DNA of 64,000 bases from Dromiciops gliroides (lineage: Eukaryota; Chordata; Mammalia; Microbiotheria; Microbiotheriidae): contig NC_057866.1 of assembly GCF_019393635.1 (NCBI RefSeq), positions 117,690,233 to 117,754,232 of the forward strand, given 5' to 3'. The number at the start of each line of letters is the position of its first letter. Positions within the stretch are counted from its first letter, which is position 1. Under the pieces are notes generated by a model. It worked only from the letters and a program-made list of their open reading frames with translations, was not told the DNA's origin and ran no database searches. Below, piece by piece: positions 54,615 to 64,000 of this stretch. Both the position numbers and the translations under genes were made by a program.

Positions 54615-56204
54615 TCAGAGACAAGATAGCAAGGGAAAGGAAGTGAGCTCATGACACGATCACTCCAAAAAACATCCAAATAATGCCATAGGACAATGCC
54701 TGGAGCAGCAAAACCTACAGAAGAATGTGCCGAAATCATCTTCTAACCAAGAACTGCTTGGAAGGTCAGAAGAAGCGAATTATTTTGCTGAGACAGGACT
54801 GGAGCCCAACCCCACAGTTACCCTGACACAGTTCCAGTCCCAAGAAGGCCTCACCAGAGATGGAGACCCCCAGAGCCTCTGAATCAGCTATAGCACCAGA
54901 GTTGTCTGGAACTAAGCTCACAGTCTGGTGAGAGGGCTGAGCCCTTGGCAGGGGGAGACTACAGGGGTCTATGCTGGTGCTAAAGCAGAACTTTGGTTTT
55001 TCATCCCTGCTGGGAATCAGGAGGTAGGCTTGAGTAGCAGTGGACTAGGTGGGGGAGGGGCATAGGCGCTTTGGAGCTGACAACCACAAAACACAAAGAT
55101 GGATGATTATCAAGTTGGTCTGGGTTCATCTATGGACCAGGGAACAAGCCAGGCCAGTGAAGAACCTGATCCTCCTTAAATCATACCACCCAGGACCTTC
55201 TGAAGCTTGAGATACTGCAGCCTGGAAACACTGCCCCACTTTAAGGACCTAAAAGTCAAGTAAAAGAAAGGCAAGATGAGCAGACAGAGAAAGGTGAGGA
55301 CCATAGAAAATTTCTTTAGTGACAAGGAAGATTGAGGTGCACCCTCAGAGGAAGATGTCAACATCAGGTTCCCTATACCTAAAGCTTCCAAGAAAAATAT
55401 GAAATGGTCTCAGGCCATAGAAGTGCTCAAAAAGGACTTTGAAGATAAAGTTAGAGAGGTAGAGGGGAAAAGAGGAAACAGAAATGGGAGTGATGCAGGA
55501 GAGACATGAGAAAAAAGTCAAAAGCTTGAAAAGCCAGATGGAAAAGCTCTCAGGTGAAAATAATTGCCTAAGAATTGGGATCGAACAAATGGAAGACAGT
55601 GACTTTATGAGAAACCAAGACACAATAAGGCAAATGTAAATTAATAAAAAACATAGAGGGCAATGTGAAATATCTTCTGGGGAAAACTGCTGACCTGGAA
55701 AATAGGTCCAGGAGAGATAATTTGAAAATTATTGGTCTACCTGAAAACCATGATCAAGGAAGAAGTTTAGACATCATCTTCCGAGATATTCTCAGGGAAA
55801 TTTTCCCTGAAATTCTAGAAGCAGAAACTAAAATAGAAATTGAAAGAATCTATCAATCACCTCCACAAAGAGATCCCCAGAAAACTCCTAGGTATATTAT
55901 AGTCAAATTCCAGAGCTCTCAGGTCAAGGAGAAAATATTGCAAGCTGCCAAAAAGAAAGAATTCAAGTACTGTGGAGCCCCAGTCAGGATAGCACAAGAT
56001 CTAGTTGCTTCTACACTAAAGGACCAGAGGGCATGGAATATGATATTCCAGAGGGCAAAGGAATTGGGATTACAACCAAGAATCACCTACCCAGCAAAAC
56101 TGTTCATAATCTTTCAGGGGAAAAAATGTTGAAAACTACCTTTACATGTAACTGGAAAAAAGAAAATAAATGTTTGTTGCTAAAAAAATAAAAATAAAAA
56201 TAAA
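54615..56204 (+). mobile_element. Minimal half-L1 element D (5' UTR + ORF1 + 3' terminus)
   Basis: Flanked by taaatgtta at 54606-54614 and 56205-56213. Starts 'tcagagacaagatagcaagg', 5' UTR to 55275, ORF1 from ATG at 55276, ORF1 C-terminus to about 56127, then directly 'gaaaactacctttacatgta', the last part of an L1 3' UTR, and a variable A-rich tail. The antisense SINE, purine spacer and ORF2 tail of elements A-C are all missing. Length about 1.59 kb. It would need L1 ORF2p in trans. Confidence 0.8.
55276..56132 (+). pseudogene. L1-type ORF1 of element D (broken)
   Basis: The reading frame begins MSRQRKVRTIENFFSDKED and meets TGA at codon 20; a frameshift follows in the coiled-coil region. 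From 55665 a 155-codon open stretch encodes most of the folded part. The RRM entry is DLENRSRRDNLKIIGLPENH, followed by an IFRDILREIFPEILEAETKI helix. The C-terminal domain includes IERIYQSPPQRDPQ, IIVKFQSSQVKEKILQAAKK and RAKELGLQPRITYPAKL, the ORF1p signature. ORF1p is an RNA-binding trimeric nucleic-acid chaperone of L1 particles. This is the best-preserved coding remnant of the window, but no full-length product is possible. Confidence 0.88.
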
Positions 56205-56206
56205 TA

Positions 56207-57125
56207 AATGTTAATTCAGCCACTTATTATGTGACCCCTGAACAAATCATTAATCTCCCTTAGCTTCAATTTCCTCATCCATAAAGTAAATATAGTAATA
56301 GTATATTACTCACAAGGTTTTTTTTGTGATAATCATTTGAGGTAACATATGTAAAGTGATTTGCAATCCCTAGAACACTATCTAAAAGTTAGCTATAATT
56401 CTTATAGACTTAAAGCTAAAAAAGGATTCTACCCCACCCAGGATATATAGTTCACATCCTTTATTCATTGAATAAATGTGGAAACTGAGGTCCAGAAAGT
56501 TTTGACTTGTTCCAGTGCCCTCTCTGATATAAATGGTGAGTTCAACAGTGCAATTAATTTTTATTATTATCATATAATTTAATATCTATCTTTTTCATGG
56601 ACAATAAGTCCTGAATGGATAAATAGCCCAGATAGAAAATATCATATTAACAGGCCAGTGAAGAAGATTCCCTTCACTACTATTAAAAGATAGAAAGTTG
56701 TTAACCAAACAATTAATTTTACTATTTTGTTATTAAGATAGTCTATGGACTTTCAATTCCCTAACATTGGACCAACACTGCATTAATGGCATAAATCCCA
56801 ACCTGGTACTAGTATATAATCATCTTAAAGTGTTAATATTAATAACAATATTATTAATATTTTAATGTTGCATACCATCACTTAGGCAGCTAAAGTACAT
56901 GGTAAATTGGGAATCAGGAAATGTTGATTTCAAATCCCCAAAAAAGATTACTGGCTATGTAATCCTTGGCAAGTCACTTAATTTTGTCTTCCTCAGTTTC
57001 CTTATGTGTAAAATGGGGATAATGTCACCTAAATTATAGAATTATAGTGAGAATTAACTGAGATAACATAGGAAAAGAACTTTGCATAACTTAAAGCGCT
57101 ATGTAAATGCTAGTTATTATGATTA
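56207..57125. repeat. Three MIR/MAR1-type SINEs with unique DNA between
   Basis: Sense MIR 56207-56402 ('cagccacttattatgtgacc', 'cttcaatttcctcatccata'). Antisense MIR 56430-56560 ('gtggaaactgaggtccagaa'). Full-length sense MAR1 56885-57125 ('tccttggcaagtcacttaat', 'tcctcagtttccttatgtgt', 'aaagcgctatgtaaatgcta'). Confidence 0.7.
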
Positions 57126-57850
57126 GAGATGTTTTCTCTTTCCTGATATCTCTTCCCATTTTGTGTAATAAGACTATCTCATTGAATGTATTTGGAAGGA
57201 TGCCATCTTTCCCTTTCTTGTTCAAACAATATATTTAAAATCTGAATTGTAGTAATTTTCATTTACATGTGTGATAGACTTGTAAATGATCTAATTTACT
57301 CTTTCTTGATAGAATTTAATGTCTTTTTTCAGCTAGCACTTTGTGTTCATGTGTTCAAACATTTTTTTGTGTGTTTTAATATAGTGAAACTCACAATATG
57401 CTTTCTCTTCTTTCCCTCCTAGATTTTTGTCTATTCCCCATCTTAACCATTCCAATTAGAGTAAATTGTATATTCTTCCATTATTCTTCATTTATCTTCC
57501 CATGTATTTCCCTTTTCCCTATTTTTGCTTTCTTAAAAGTAAAAAAAAAATCCTCAGGTCTTGTCTTATGTATTTTACTCCTTATGTGACCAGAAGATTT
57601 TGTGGTATTCTGACAGGACTCTATAATCTTCTCCCTCTTTAGAATACAAGACTTTCATTATCATTTAGCTTGTTTACTTTTATTATTTTTTATTATTAAA
57701 TACTATTTAATTTCTGATATTATTAATTCATATTGCTACCCAGCTGTGGTGTTTTCTTTGTCATGAAGGTCCTCTATTCTATCAAAAATTCTCTTTTTTA
57801 ACCCTATAGGATAATACTCAAGTTCATAGATTGTTATTCCTGGTTGTAAG

Positions 57851-57892
<42 letters not shown>
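57851..57892. repeat. (GT)n microsatellite
   Basis: About 21 uninterrupted TG units. Confidence 0.95.
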
Positions 57893-57894
<2 letters not shown>

Positions 57895-58342
57895 TTGCCT
57901 TAGCAATACCATATTCCAATATTTTCTCTTACTGTGATTGTTCAGTACTTTAAATTTCTTTTTAGCAGTTTGCAGTATTTGATTTTTTTGACCTAGAAGC
58001 CCTGAATTTTACATCAGAAGGTGGATTATTTATGTTTTTATTTTGTCTTTCAGTTCTAATAGATATGGTTAGTATTCCTTTATGATTTCTTCTTTTCTTT
58101 TTTGATTTTGTTACAATTTACAAATAGTGCATTGATTGATAATTATCTCTCCTTGATCACTTTTCCAGTTCATTTTTCATATTTAAAATCTTATATTTTC
58201 TTCTTTTTAATCTTTTGAATTTGTTACAATATTTATTTTTTATCTAATAGAGTTATTGATTTCTGATTGTTATATCATATTTTTAAGGTAATCTATTACT
58301 TGGGTACAGTTTCCAGCCTTGTTCTAAGCTATTTATTCTTTT

Positions 58343-58479
58343 TTTTGCATATGTGTGTGGCAAATGAGGATTAAGTGGTCACACAGCCAGTAAGTATCAA
58401 GTGTCTGAGGCTGGGTTTGAACTCAGATCCTCTTGAATCCAGGGCCAGTGCTTTATCCACTGTCCCACCTAGCTGCTCC
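58343..58479 (-). mobile_element. Marsupial tRNA-derived SINE, antisense, internally deleted
   Basis: 'ggcaaatgaggattaagtgg' joins directly to 'tcacacagccagtaagtatc', deleting about 12 bp, and ends 'cccacctagctgctc'. Target duplication ctatttattctttt / ctatttatcctttt at 58329-58342 and 58480-58493. Confidence 0.9.
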
Positions 58480-58960
58480 CTATTTATCCTTTTAATGTTT
58501 TCCTCAAGAGTTCTTTTTTCAATTTTGATTTCTTTTTTTTAAAGATCTTGTTTTTCACTTCTAACTGGTACTTATGTATTCCTGTTGCCAAGCTATTCTT
58601 TCTGAAGTGCTAGCTGAACTTGTTTTGGAGTTACTCTCTTTGTTTCTGACTCTTGACTTTATTTTATTGGGACTTGATGCTTTTGTCTGACTCTGTTGCC
58701 TCTGAGACTCATCAGTGGCTTTCTTGTTTCCTGCTTCTTCCTGAACTTTATAGTCTGGATATGTATGTCTTTGCCTCTATATACCCTGACCAGTTAGTAC
58801 TAGGTCACACTGTCTGTAAGACTTCCTGGTTTCTGGTTCTATCTCCTAGAGGCTGGCTTAGTCTCTATCTCTTCCTTCTTGCAGAGTACACAAACATGAG
58901 TTGACTCTGCTCCTTACTTTGGCCCCAATAGGTCCTAATGAGACATTTTCAGTTCCACTA

Positions 58961-59434
58961 CTAGCAAGTAGACTTCTTGGAAGATCTGCAGTGCTTGTCC
59001 TGTCCTGGGGTATCACTGATCAAATCTACTGGGATTACAGTAGAGCCCAGCTGGGCTTTATTTCTGTCTAGGAGCTTTACTGGCCATCTTTCCTGATATG
59101 GTTTTGGAGCTGGTTGCCTAAAAGGTGTGCTGCTTGTGCTCTGAGCTTCCCCATGCCTTCCTGTGGTTCTGGCATGGGCTGTGAAGGTTTTAGTTTGGTC
59201 TTGTATCTTGTTTGTAGCTTCTCTCTCCCCTGGCTTGTCTCTGCTTAGAGAAACACAATATCCTGACAATAATCTCTTGTAATTTGGGACTGAGTTAAAG
59301 ACCTTACAGAACTTTTTCAATGACTTTTTTATCATTGTTGCTCTCAATACATTTTTTAAGCAATTCACTGGAGCATTTGCAGAATATTTAGGCTCGTCAA
59401 AGATCCTTGATGTTCCTTGGCCAGGAAGATGCAT
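58961..59434 (-). other. Unexplained 157-codon open frame
   Basis: Open frame starting MHLPGQGTSRIFDEPKYSAN, with basic and Ser/Thr/Pro-rich middle (SRDKPGEREATNKIQDQTKT) and no membrane segment or catalytic motif that I recognise. The surrounding sequence is less AT-rich than its neighbours and could be a 5' UTR of an old L1 lying upstream of the ORF1-like tract at 57126-58620, which would make the ORF accidental. No promoter, splice or codon evidence for a gene. Confidence 0.25.
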
Positions 59435-59439
59435 TCTGC

Positions 59440-61055
59440 ACCATTGGTGGGAGGACCTACATCAGGGACTTTATAGATCCATTGAAGTTTTGAAATATTC
59501 TTGGTAAAAGTTCCTTTTGGAAAAACTGCAACCAGGATTCTCTGGAAAAGGCATTTGTTCCTATCACAGACAGAGAAAAGAGAGAAAACAGGATATTATT
59601 AGGTACTTAGCAAAACCACTCAATGACAATGAGCCTGAAAAAAATTTAATACTGTTGCAACTGGAAAAGACAAGAGTGGGAACTTAGGAGGGCTAAGTTG
59701 TAGTCAGCTGAGAATGTTGCCTCCAACTCACCTGAATATCCAAAATTCATTATCTTACTGTTTATACTATCCCTCATTTCTGTAATAGGCTTTGGCCTTG
59801 TCAAATTTGAATTACATTCAATATTTTATTTTAAAAAGTTCTTATGAATGAGAATATTTTGTGCTTTGATGTTATGTTCCTCATATAACATAACCCTACT
59901 TCTTTTAAAGATCTCAAGTGATAGATCCAAGTCATGATGTTCTTATCCTTCCTAAGTCTTTAGGAGTTGAGGAAAGTCTTATTATCATAATTAAATGGAT
60001 GGAGAAACTTGAGTATACACATGCACAGATTTACATATATACACATTATATGGAATCATTAACTGTTTATATATTAAGACTAAAAGTAAGTGCATGGCAC
60101 TGAATGAAGCATTCAACTACACAGACATTTTGGTAAGTTCACAAATGACCACTTGATTTCCCAGCCCAGTTATTTAAATGACAGACTTGTACAAGTAACC
60201 GGAACAAGTAACATCATATAAATGAAGTTCAAAGTCATATGTATGCTTCATTATCCCTTTACAAAGAGTGAAGAAGTTTCTCTGATGGAATTAGAAGGGC
60301 AGCTTGCCTTTGCCAGACTGAAGATTGCTCTCATAGCATCCATTAAAAAATGAGCTTGCCAGCCCTGAGAGGCAGTCAAACTATGACAGCAGAAAGCACC
60401 TCTATGGAGTGTGAGACTTGGCATCAGAGAAGAAAATCATGGAGGAAGAACTTTAGCACTATCTGACCCTCATTGAGCCACAGAGAAGAACAGACCCAGG
60501 AATCCCAGTGAAGCAGCCTCCAATGAAGCAGACATATAACCCCTATATGAATGAAATCTTGAATTTCTTCTTGGATCTGACAGTGGAAATAGCACTGAAC
60601 AAGAAATCCTAAGACCTGGCTTCTAGTATGAGGACCATCATTTACTAAGAAAGTCAATTAATTTATTTATTGAGAAACTCAATCTCTCTGACCCTCAAAT
60701 TCCTAATCCACAAAATAAATGTCTGATTAATTCTAAAATTATTTTGACTCATTAAAGGTGTACCATTTGTTTTATAGTCTATTCGTTGATGATATTTTTT
60801 TCTTCAACCAAACCCTCCCCCACCCCACTAATTCCCTACCTAAATTATAGAGGTACTAAAATTGAGCTAAGACAGAATCCTGAAGAAATACTAACTGCTA
60901 GGTCAATTGAATCATAGATCTAAAGCTGGTAATCACAGTCAGATGACTACAGAGAGGACAGTTTATTTAAAACAAGTGAATATACTTCCATAGGTTGGAA
61001 GCAGTTACACTTGAAATTTTCCTGGGGAGGGGCCTGCCATGACAAAAAAAAAAAA
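59440..61055. other. Mostly unassigned, with one degraded MIR
   Basis: Sense MIR-like remnant at 60575-60760 ('agacctggcttctagtatga', 'aaattcctaatccacaaaat'). Otherwise unique AT-rich sequence with small ORFs of no recognised family. Confidence 0.4.
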
Positions 61056-61059
61056 TACT

Positions 61060-61345
61060 TATGCAATCTTAAGTCCTATTACTAAAAGTGTAGTACCCAG
61101 AATGAGAGACGTAAAAATTATATTGCATTTTTCCTTAGTGAGACTATATCTGCACTTTAATATTTAGTTTTGGATGCACATTTTAAGGATGATATGGAAA
61201 AGGAGGAATATGTCCAAAGAACAACCGAGACGATGAGGGGAATTGAAACTTTGCTATGAGATTTAGAAAAAAGTGAACAGAGGATGATTTGTGTTAAAGT
61301 AGAATTGTCCAAAAAATGGAATTAATTACTCTGAAGATGAGTTCT
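61060..61345 (+). repeat. CR1/L3-type LINE 3' fragment
   Basis: 'cacattttaaggatgatatg', 'gaaaaggaggaatatgtcca', 'accgagacgatgaggggaat' and 'gtagaattgtccaaaaaatg' follow the order of the CR1/L3 3' region. Highly diverged. Confidence 0.5.
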
Positions 61346-61494
61346 CTTGCATTCGTGCTCTTCATGCAAATTCTAGATGACCTCTTTAGAGATGTCTTTT
61401 ATTTTACTGAGAAAATAAAGGTCATTCCGTAACAGCTTCATTTTCTATCCTATTCAAAAACACCAAACCTTTAACAAACCCCATTTTCTCTTGC

Positions 61495-62290
61495 TTTTAT
61501 CTAGTCTCTGATGAAGAGAAAACTTTACTCTTTGCAAAGGCCAACCTCTCTACTTGTTCCTTTAATCCCTTATATAAACTCCTATCTTGACCAGAAGCAT
61601 TCCTCCACAATCATTTCCCCCCAGTCTCTCACAGTCTGCTGCTTTCTGCCATGCTGCCTAAAAATATTCTAGTCTCCTCATCCTAAAAACAAAATAATAC
61701 CTTCATTTGAACCTACCACTCCTTTAAGTCAGGCATTCAAATGGTTCATGATCTTGGATGGGGAAAAATCTTTATTTTCATACCTAAATTCTAAGTGAAA
61801 TTTATCATTTCTTTTAATTATTTAGAAGCATTTTGAGAAGTCATTTGCTGCAGGTATTTTCAGGTTTCCAAAGGATCCATGATACAAAAAAGCTTAATAA
61901 TGCCTAACTTACAGTACTATTCTATATTTCTCTTTAGCACAGCCAAAATCCTTGGTGCTGGGGAATTCTATATTCATTGCCTTCACCTTTAATTCTCCTT
62001 CCACTCATTTCACAATCCCTTGCAATCTGGTATACCAACTCACCCATCAAAAGAAATTTCTATCCAACCCTTTTCCCCCAAGGTTACCAGTGATCATAGA
62101 ATTGGCAATTCTGGTAGACATTACTTAGATGCTTCTTGACCTCTCTTTAGCATTTGACACAATTGACCAGCCAGCCCCTCTTCCTGGATATCATTTCTTT
62201 CCTGAGATAATCCTATCTTCTCGTTCTCCTCCTAATCGTCAGAATCTTCCTCAGCCTCCTTTACGACATCACCCTTCCCTTTCATTCTAA
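61495..62290 (+). pseudogene. CR1/L2-clade reverse-transcriptase fossil
   Basis: Sense-strand pieces in the order of a CR1/L2-type RT domain. A segment 'tttgcaaaggccaacctctc' is followed by 'aatcccttatataaactcct'. NPLQSG-like coding lies near 62010 ('cacaatcccttgcaatctgg'). Around 62138, 'cttgacctctctttagcatt' followed by tgacacaattgacc translates to LDLSLAFDTID, matching the LDLSxAFDTxDH RT motif. Frames are broken throughout. The exact LINE family cannot be named from this. Confidence 0.55.
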
Positions 62291-63645
62291 TGGTGAAACA
62301 TGGAGGCAAAAGAAGAAATGTGATCCCTGAGTTTATTTACTTCAAGCTGACAAATAAAAAAATAGTGTGTACTGTAACCTTTTGTGTGAGTATCATCTCA
62401 TGCTATAGTTAAGCATCTGTGTACTCTAAATCACTGAATGTCTAATAGATTATAGATCCAGAATGGAGAAGGAATACCAAAGGCAAGTTAAGGTGAAAAG
62501 CCAAGTTGCTGTCAAAGTAGGAGAAATCCCTGATCCTGGGTCCTAGAAAAATATCATCAGAAGGGTACAGCATGAAAGCTTCTGGTTGGGAGTGTCCTGA
62601 ATGGCTTTTTCACAGGGAGGAAGGAAGTTAACATGACTAGGTATTAGGGTTGTACCAACCAGCATGATTTTAATAACTGTATATTGTGAAATAGATTAAA
62701 CTTGCTCGACCAAATCTACCTCCAACATTGAATCAGCAGGCTGGAGAGGATAAGGAATTGTCCCCTAATGTTAACCGAGGCTTTAAATCAGAATTGGGTG
62801 TTCTTAGGCAGCATTTTACTACATTATTTTCTTTCTGAGTCGTACTTTTTTAAAAGGTAACATAATGTTTTTTAACATTGGACTAAATCTAGAGATCTGA
62901 CTACTTGAATATTGTGGTGACTTTTTGCCAACGAGTTAATGTTTTGTCTTGGATGAGGGAATAGAAGTCTTTTCTGAGGATGTAATAAGAGACAGTAAAT
63001 TGTGGCCATGTACAGCGATGCTGTGACCTTTTCAGTATTCAGAAGTTTAAATAGCCAGTCTTTCCATCCTGCTTGATGAAAGCCCCACTCATCATTAAGA
63101 AAGTTAATGTAAGATAAAACATTGCTTAAATGGCACTGCATTAATCCTCTCACATGGAAGAAATTGGAAGGAAAACTGGTAAAAGATTTGTAACAAATTG
63201 TTCTTCTCCCTGTTGGTGCCAGAAATCTTGAAACAAGCATCAACCTGGAATGATGACATTTTGACCTGGTAGTGCTTAGATCTAAAACTAATTTAAGGTA
63301 ATATATAACCACAGTTATTCCCCTTGTGCATAGAGGTTTAGGAAATATGCTGAGAAATACTCAAATTTGTCTTCTCACCTTCAGAAAATAACTTAAATAA
63401 AATATTTCTGATGAGAACCACTATTTTAAAGGTATGCAAAAACATGAAGTCTATGTCTGCCAAAGTTTAGCAACTAATATATTTCTATTATCTAACCTGA
63501 ATTCCTCAAAATATGGCTGAGCCTCATTGCTTATTGTTGCTATGAATCTAACAGAACATAAGTATTTGTTGAGTGAAATGAACACAGAAATCAAACTATC
63601 CACCTCTTCTGCATGGACGATCTTCATGTAGTCCAAGATAATCAA
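62291..63645. other. Unique sequence with a 146-codon open frame
   Basis: No repeat recognised. The minus-strand open frame 63312-62872 starts MVIYYLKLVLDLSTTRSKCH and contains FLNDEWGFHQAGWKDWLFKL. No known motif was recognised, and no splice or codon evidence was found. It may be chance. Confidence 0.35.
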
Positions 63646-63868
63646 TGAATCAAGAAGCAGTTGTTAACTGCCTACTATTGTGACAGGCACTATGCTTAAG
63701 TAAATTTACTGAAAATTTCAAAGTACTTATCACTAATTGTTGACATTTATATTTCATAACTGAAAACTGAAGGTTAAATATGTTCAGGAATACACTGTAG
63801 GCCACATATTCCATGAGGCTGTTGAAGGGGAAAGGAATAAATTGAGAACTTTTTAAAAACTTAAATCC
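63646..63868. repeat. Antisense L2 tail and unassigned sequence
   Basis: 'cagttgttaactgcctacta', 'gtgacaggcactatgcttaa' resemble an antisense L2 3' end. The rest is unassigned. Confidence 0.45.
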
Positions 63869-63869
63869 T

Positions 63870-64000
63870 GGGGGCAACTAGGTAGTACAGTGGATAAAGC
63901 AATGGCCCTGGATTCAGGAGGATCTGAGTTCAAATCTGACCTCAGACACTTGACACTTACTACCTGTGTGACCCTTGGCAAAGTTACTTAACCCTCATTG
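63870..64000 (+). mobile_element. Marsupial tRNA-derived SINE, sense, cut by window end
   Basis: 'gggggcaactaggtagtaca', 'ggccctggattcaggaggat' to 'ttacttaaccctcattg'. The poly-A tail and right target duplication lie beyond the window. Confidence 0.9.

Larger units (their letters stand above)
57126..58620 (-). mobile_element. Strongly decayed L1 ORF1-like region, antisense (tentative)
   Basis: Antisense landmarks recall L1 ORF1: 'tgttattcctggttgtaagc', 'caataccatattccaatatt', 'ttagcagtttgcagtatttg' and 'ttctgattgttatatca'. Heavy divergence prevents certainty. Contains a (GT)n tract and a SINE. Confidence 0.4.

Noticed and set aside
1..64000. CRISPR arrays, operons, bacterial or phage genes
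   Set aside because: No regularly spaced repeats with unique spacers, no ribosome-binding-site/ORF arrays. The content is marsupial nuclear DNA.

Overview
Organism and overall character. The window looks like ordinary intergenic or intronic DNA from a marsupial nuclear genome. It is AT-rich, has no long conserved ORF and no operon-like layout, and most of it can be assigned to transposable elements. The diagnostic signal is about 20 copies of a roughly 140-bp tRNA-derived SINE with the typical marsupial sequence (A-box-like 'ggcacagtgg', B-box-like 'gagttcaaatc', 3' end 'cacttaaccccaattgcc' or 'cacttaaccctcattgcc'). There are also MAR1/MIR-type SINEs (one with an RTE/BovB-like tail), marsupial-type L1 with ORF1p and ORF2p remnants, and old L2 and CR1/L3 LINEs. 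Two SINE subtypes occur together, which would suit an Australian marsupial, but I cannot fix the species. No functional protein-coding gene, tRNA, rRNA or CRISPR array is supported.

Layout. 1-4 kb: unique sequence with MIR/L2 scraps and one very weak cystatin-like pseudogene candidate. 4.0-14.3 kb: a nested retrotransposon stack. An old minus-strand L1 (alpha) contains a half-L1-like element (A), which contains another (B), whose 3' tail contains a 509-bp solo LTR. L1-alpha also holds a second LTR-like insert and a SINE, and a plus-strand L1 5' fragment adjoins. 14.3-29.9 kb: unique sequence with SINEs, MIR, L2, CR1/L3 and one L1 3' end. 29.95-39.92 kb: a near full-length minus-strand L1 (beta) without its reverse-transcriptase core. 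It is split by a complete plus-strand half-L1-like element (C) with a perfect 17-bp target duplication, and C carries a 1146-bp LTR-like insert in ORF1. 39.9-54.6 kb: SINEs, microsatellites, an L1 3' end, a solo LTR with a 6-bp target duplication and a probable relative of it. 54.6-56.2 kb: a 1.6-kb minimal half-L1 (D). 56.2-64 kb: MIR/L2/CR1 remnants, a decayed L1 ORF1-like stretch and a CR1/L2-type reverse-transcriptase fossil.

How the parts fit. Nothing here works as a pathway; the content is a retrotransposon history. The most notable observation is a lineage of ORF1-only, RT-less L1 derivatives seen as three independent insertions (A, B, C). All three carry the same antisense SINE fragment at the same internal junction, between the end of ORF1 and a purine-rich tandem spacer. 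That implies the SINE belonged to their progenitor. Identifications come from reading the sequence and recalling family consensus patterns; no database search was run.
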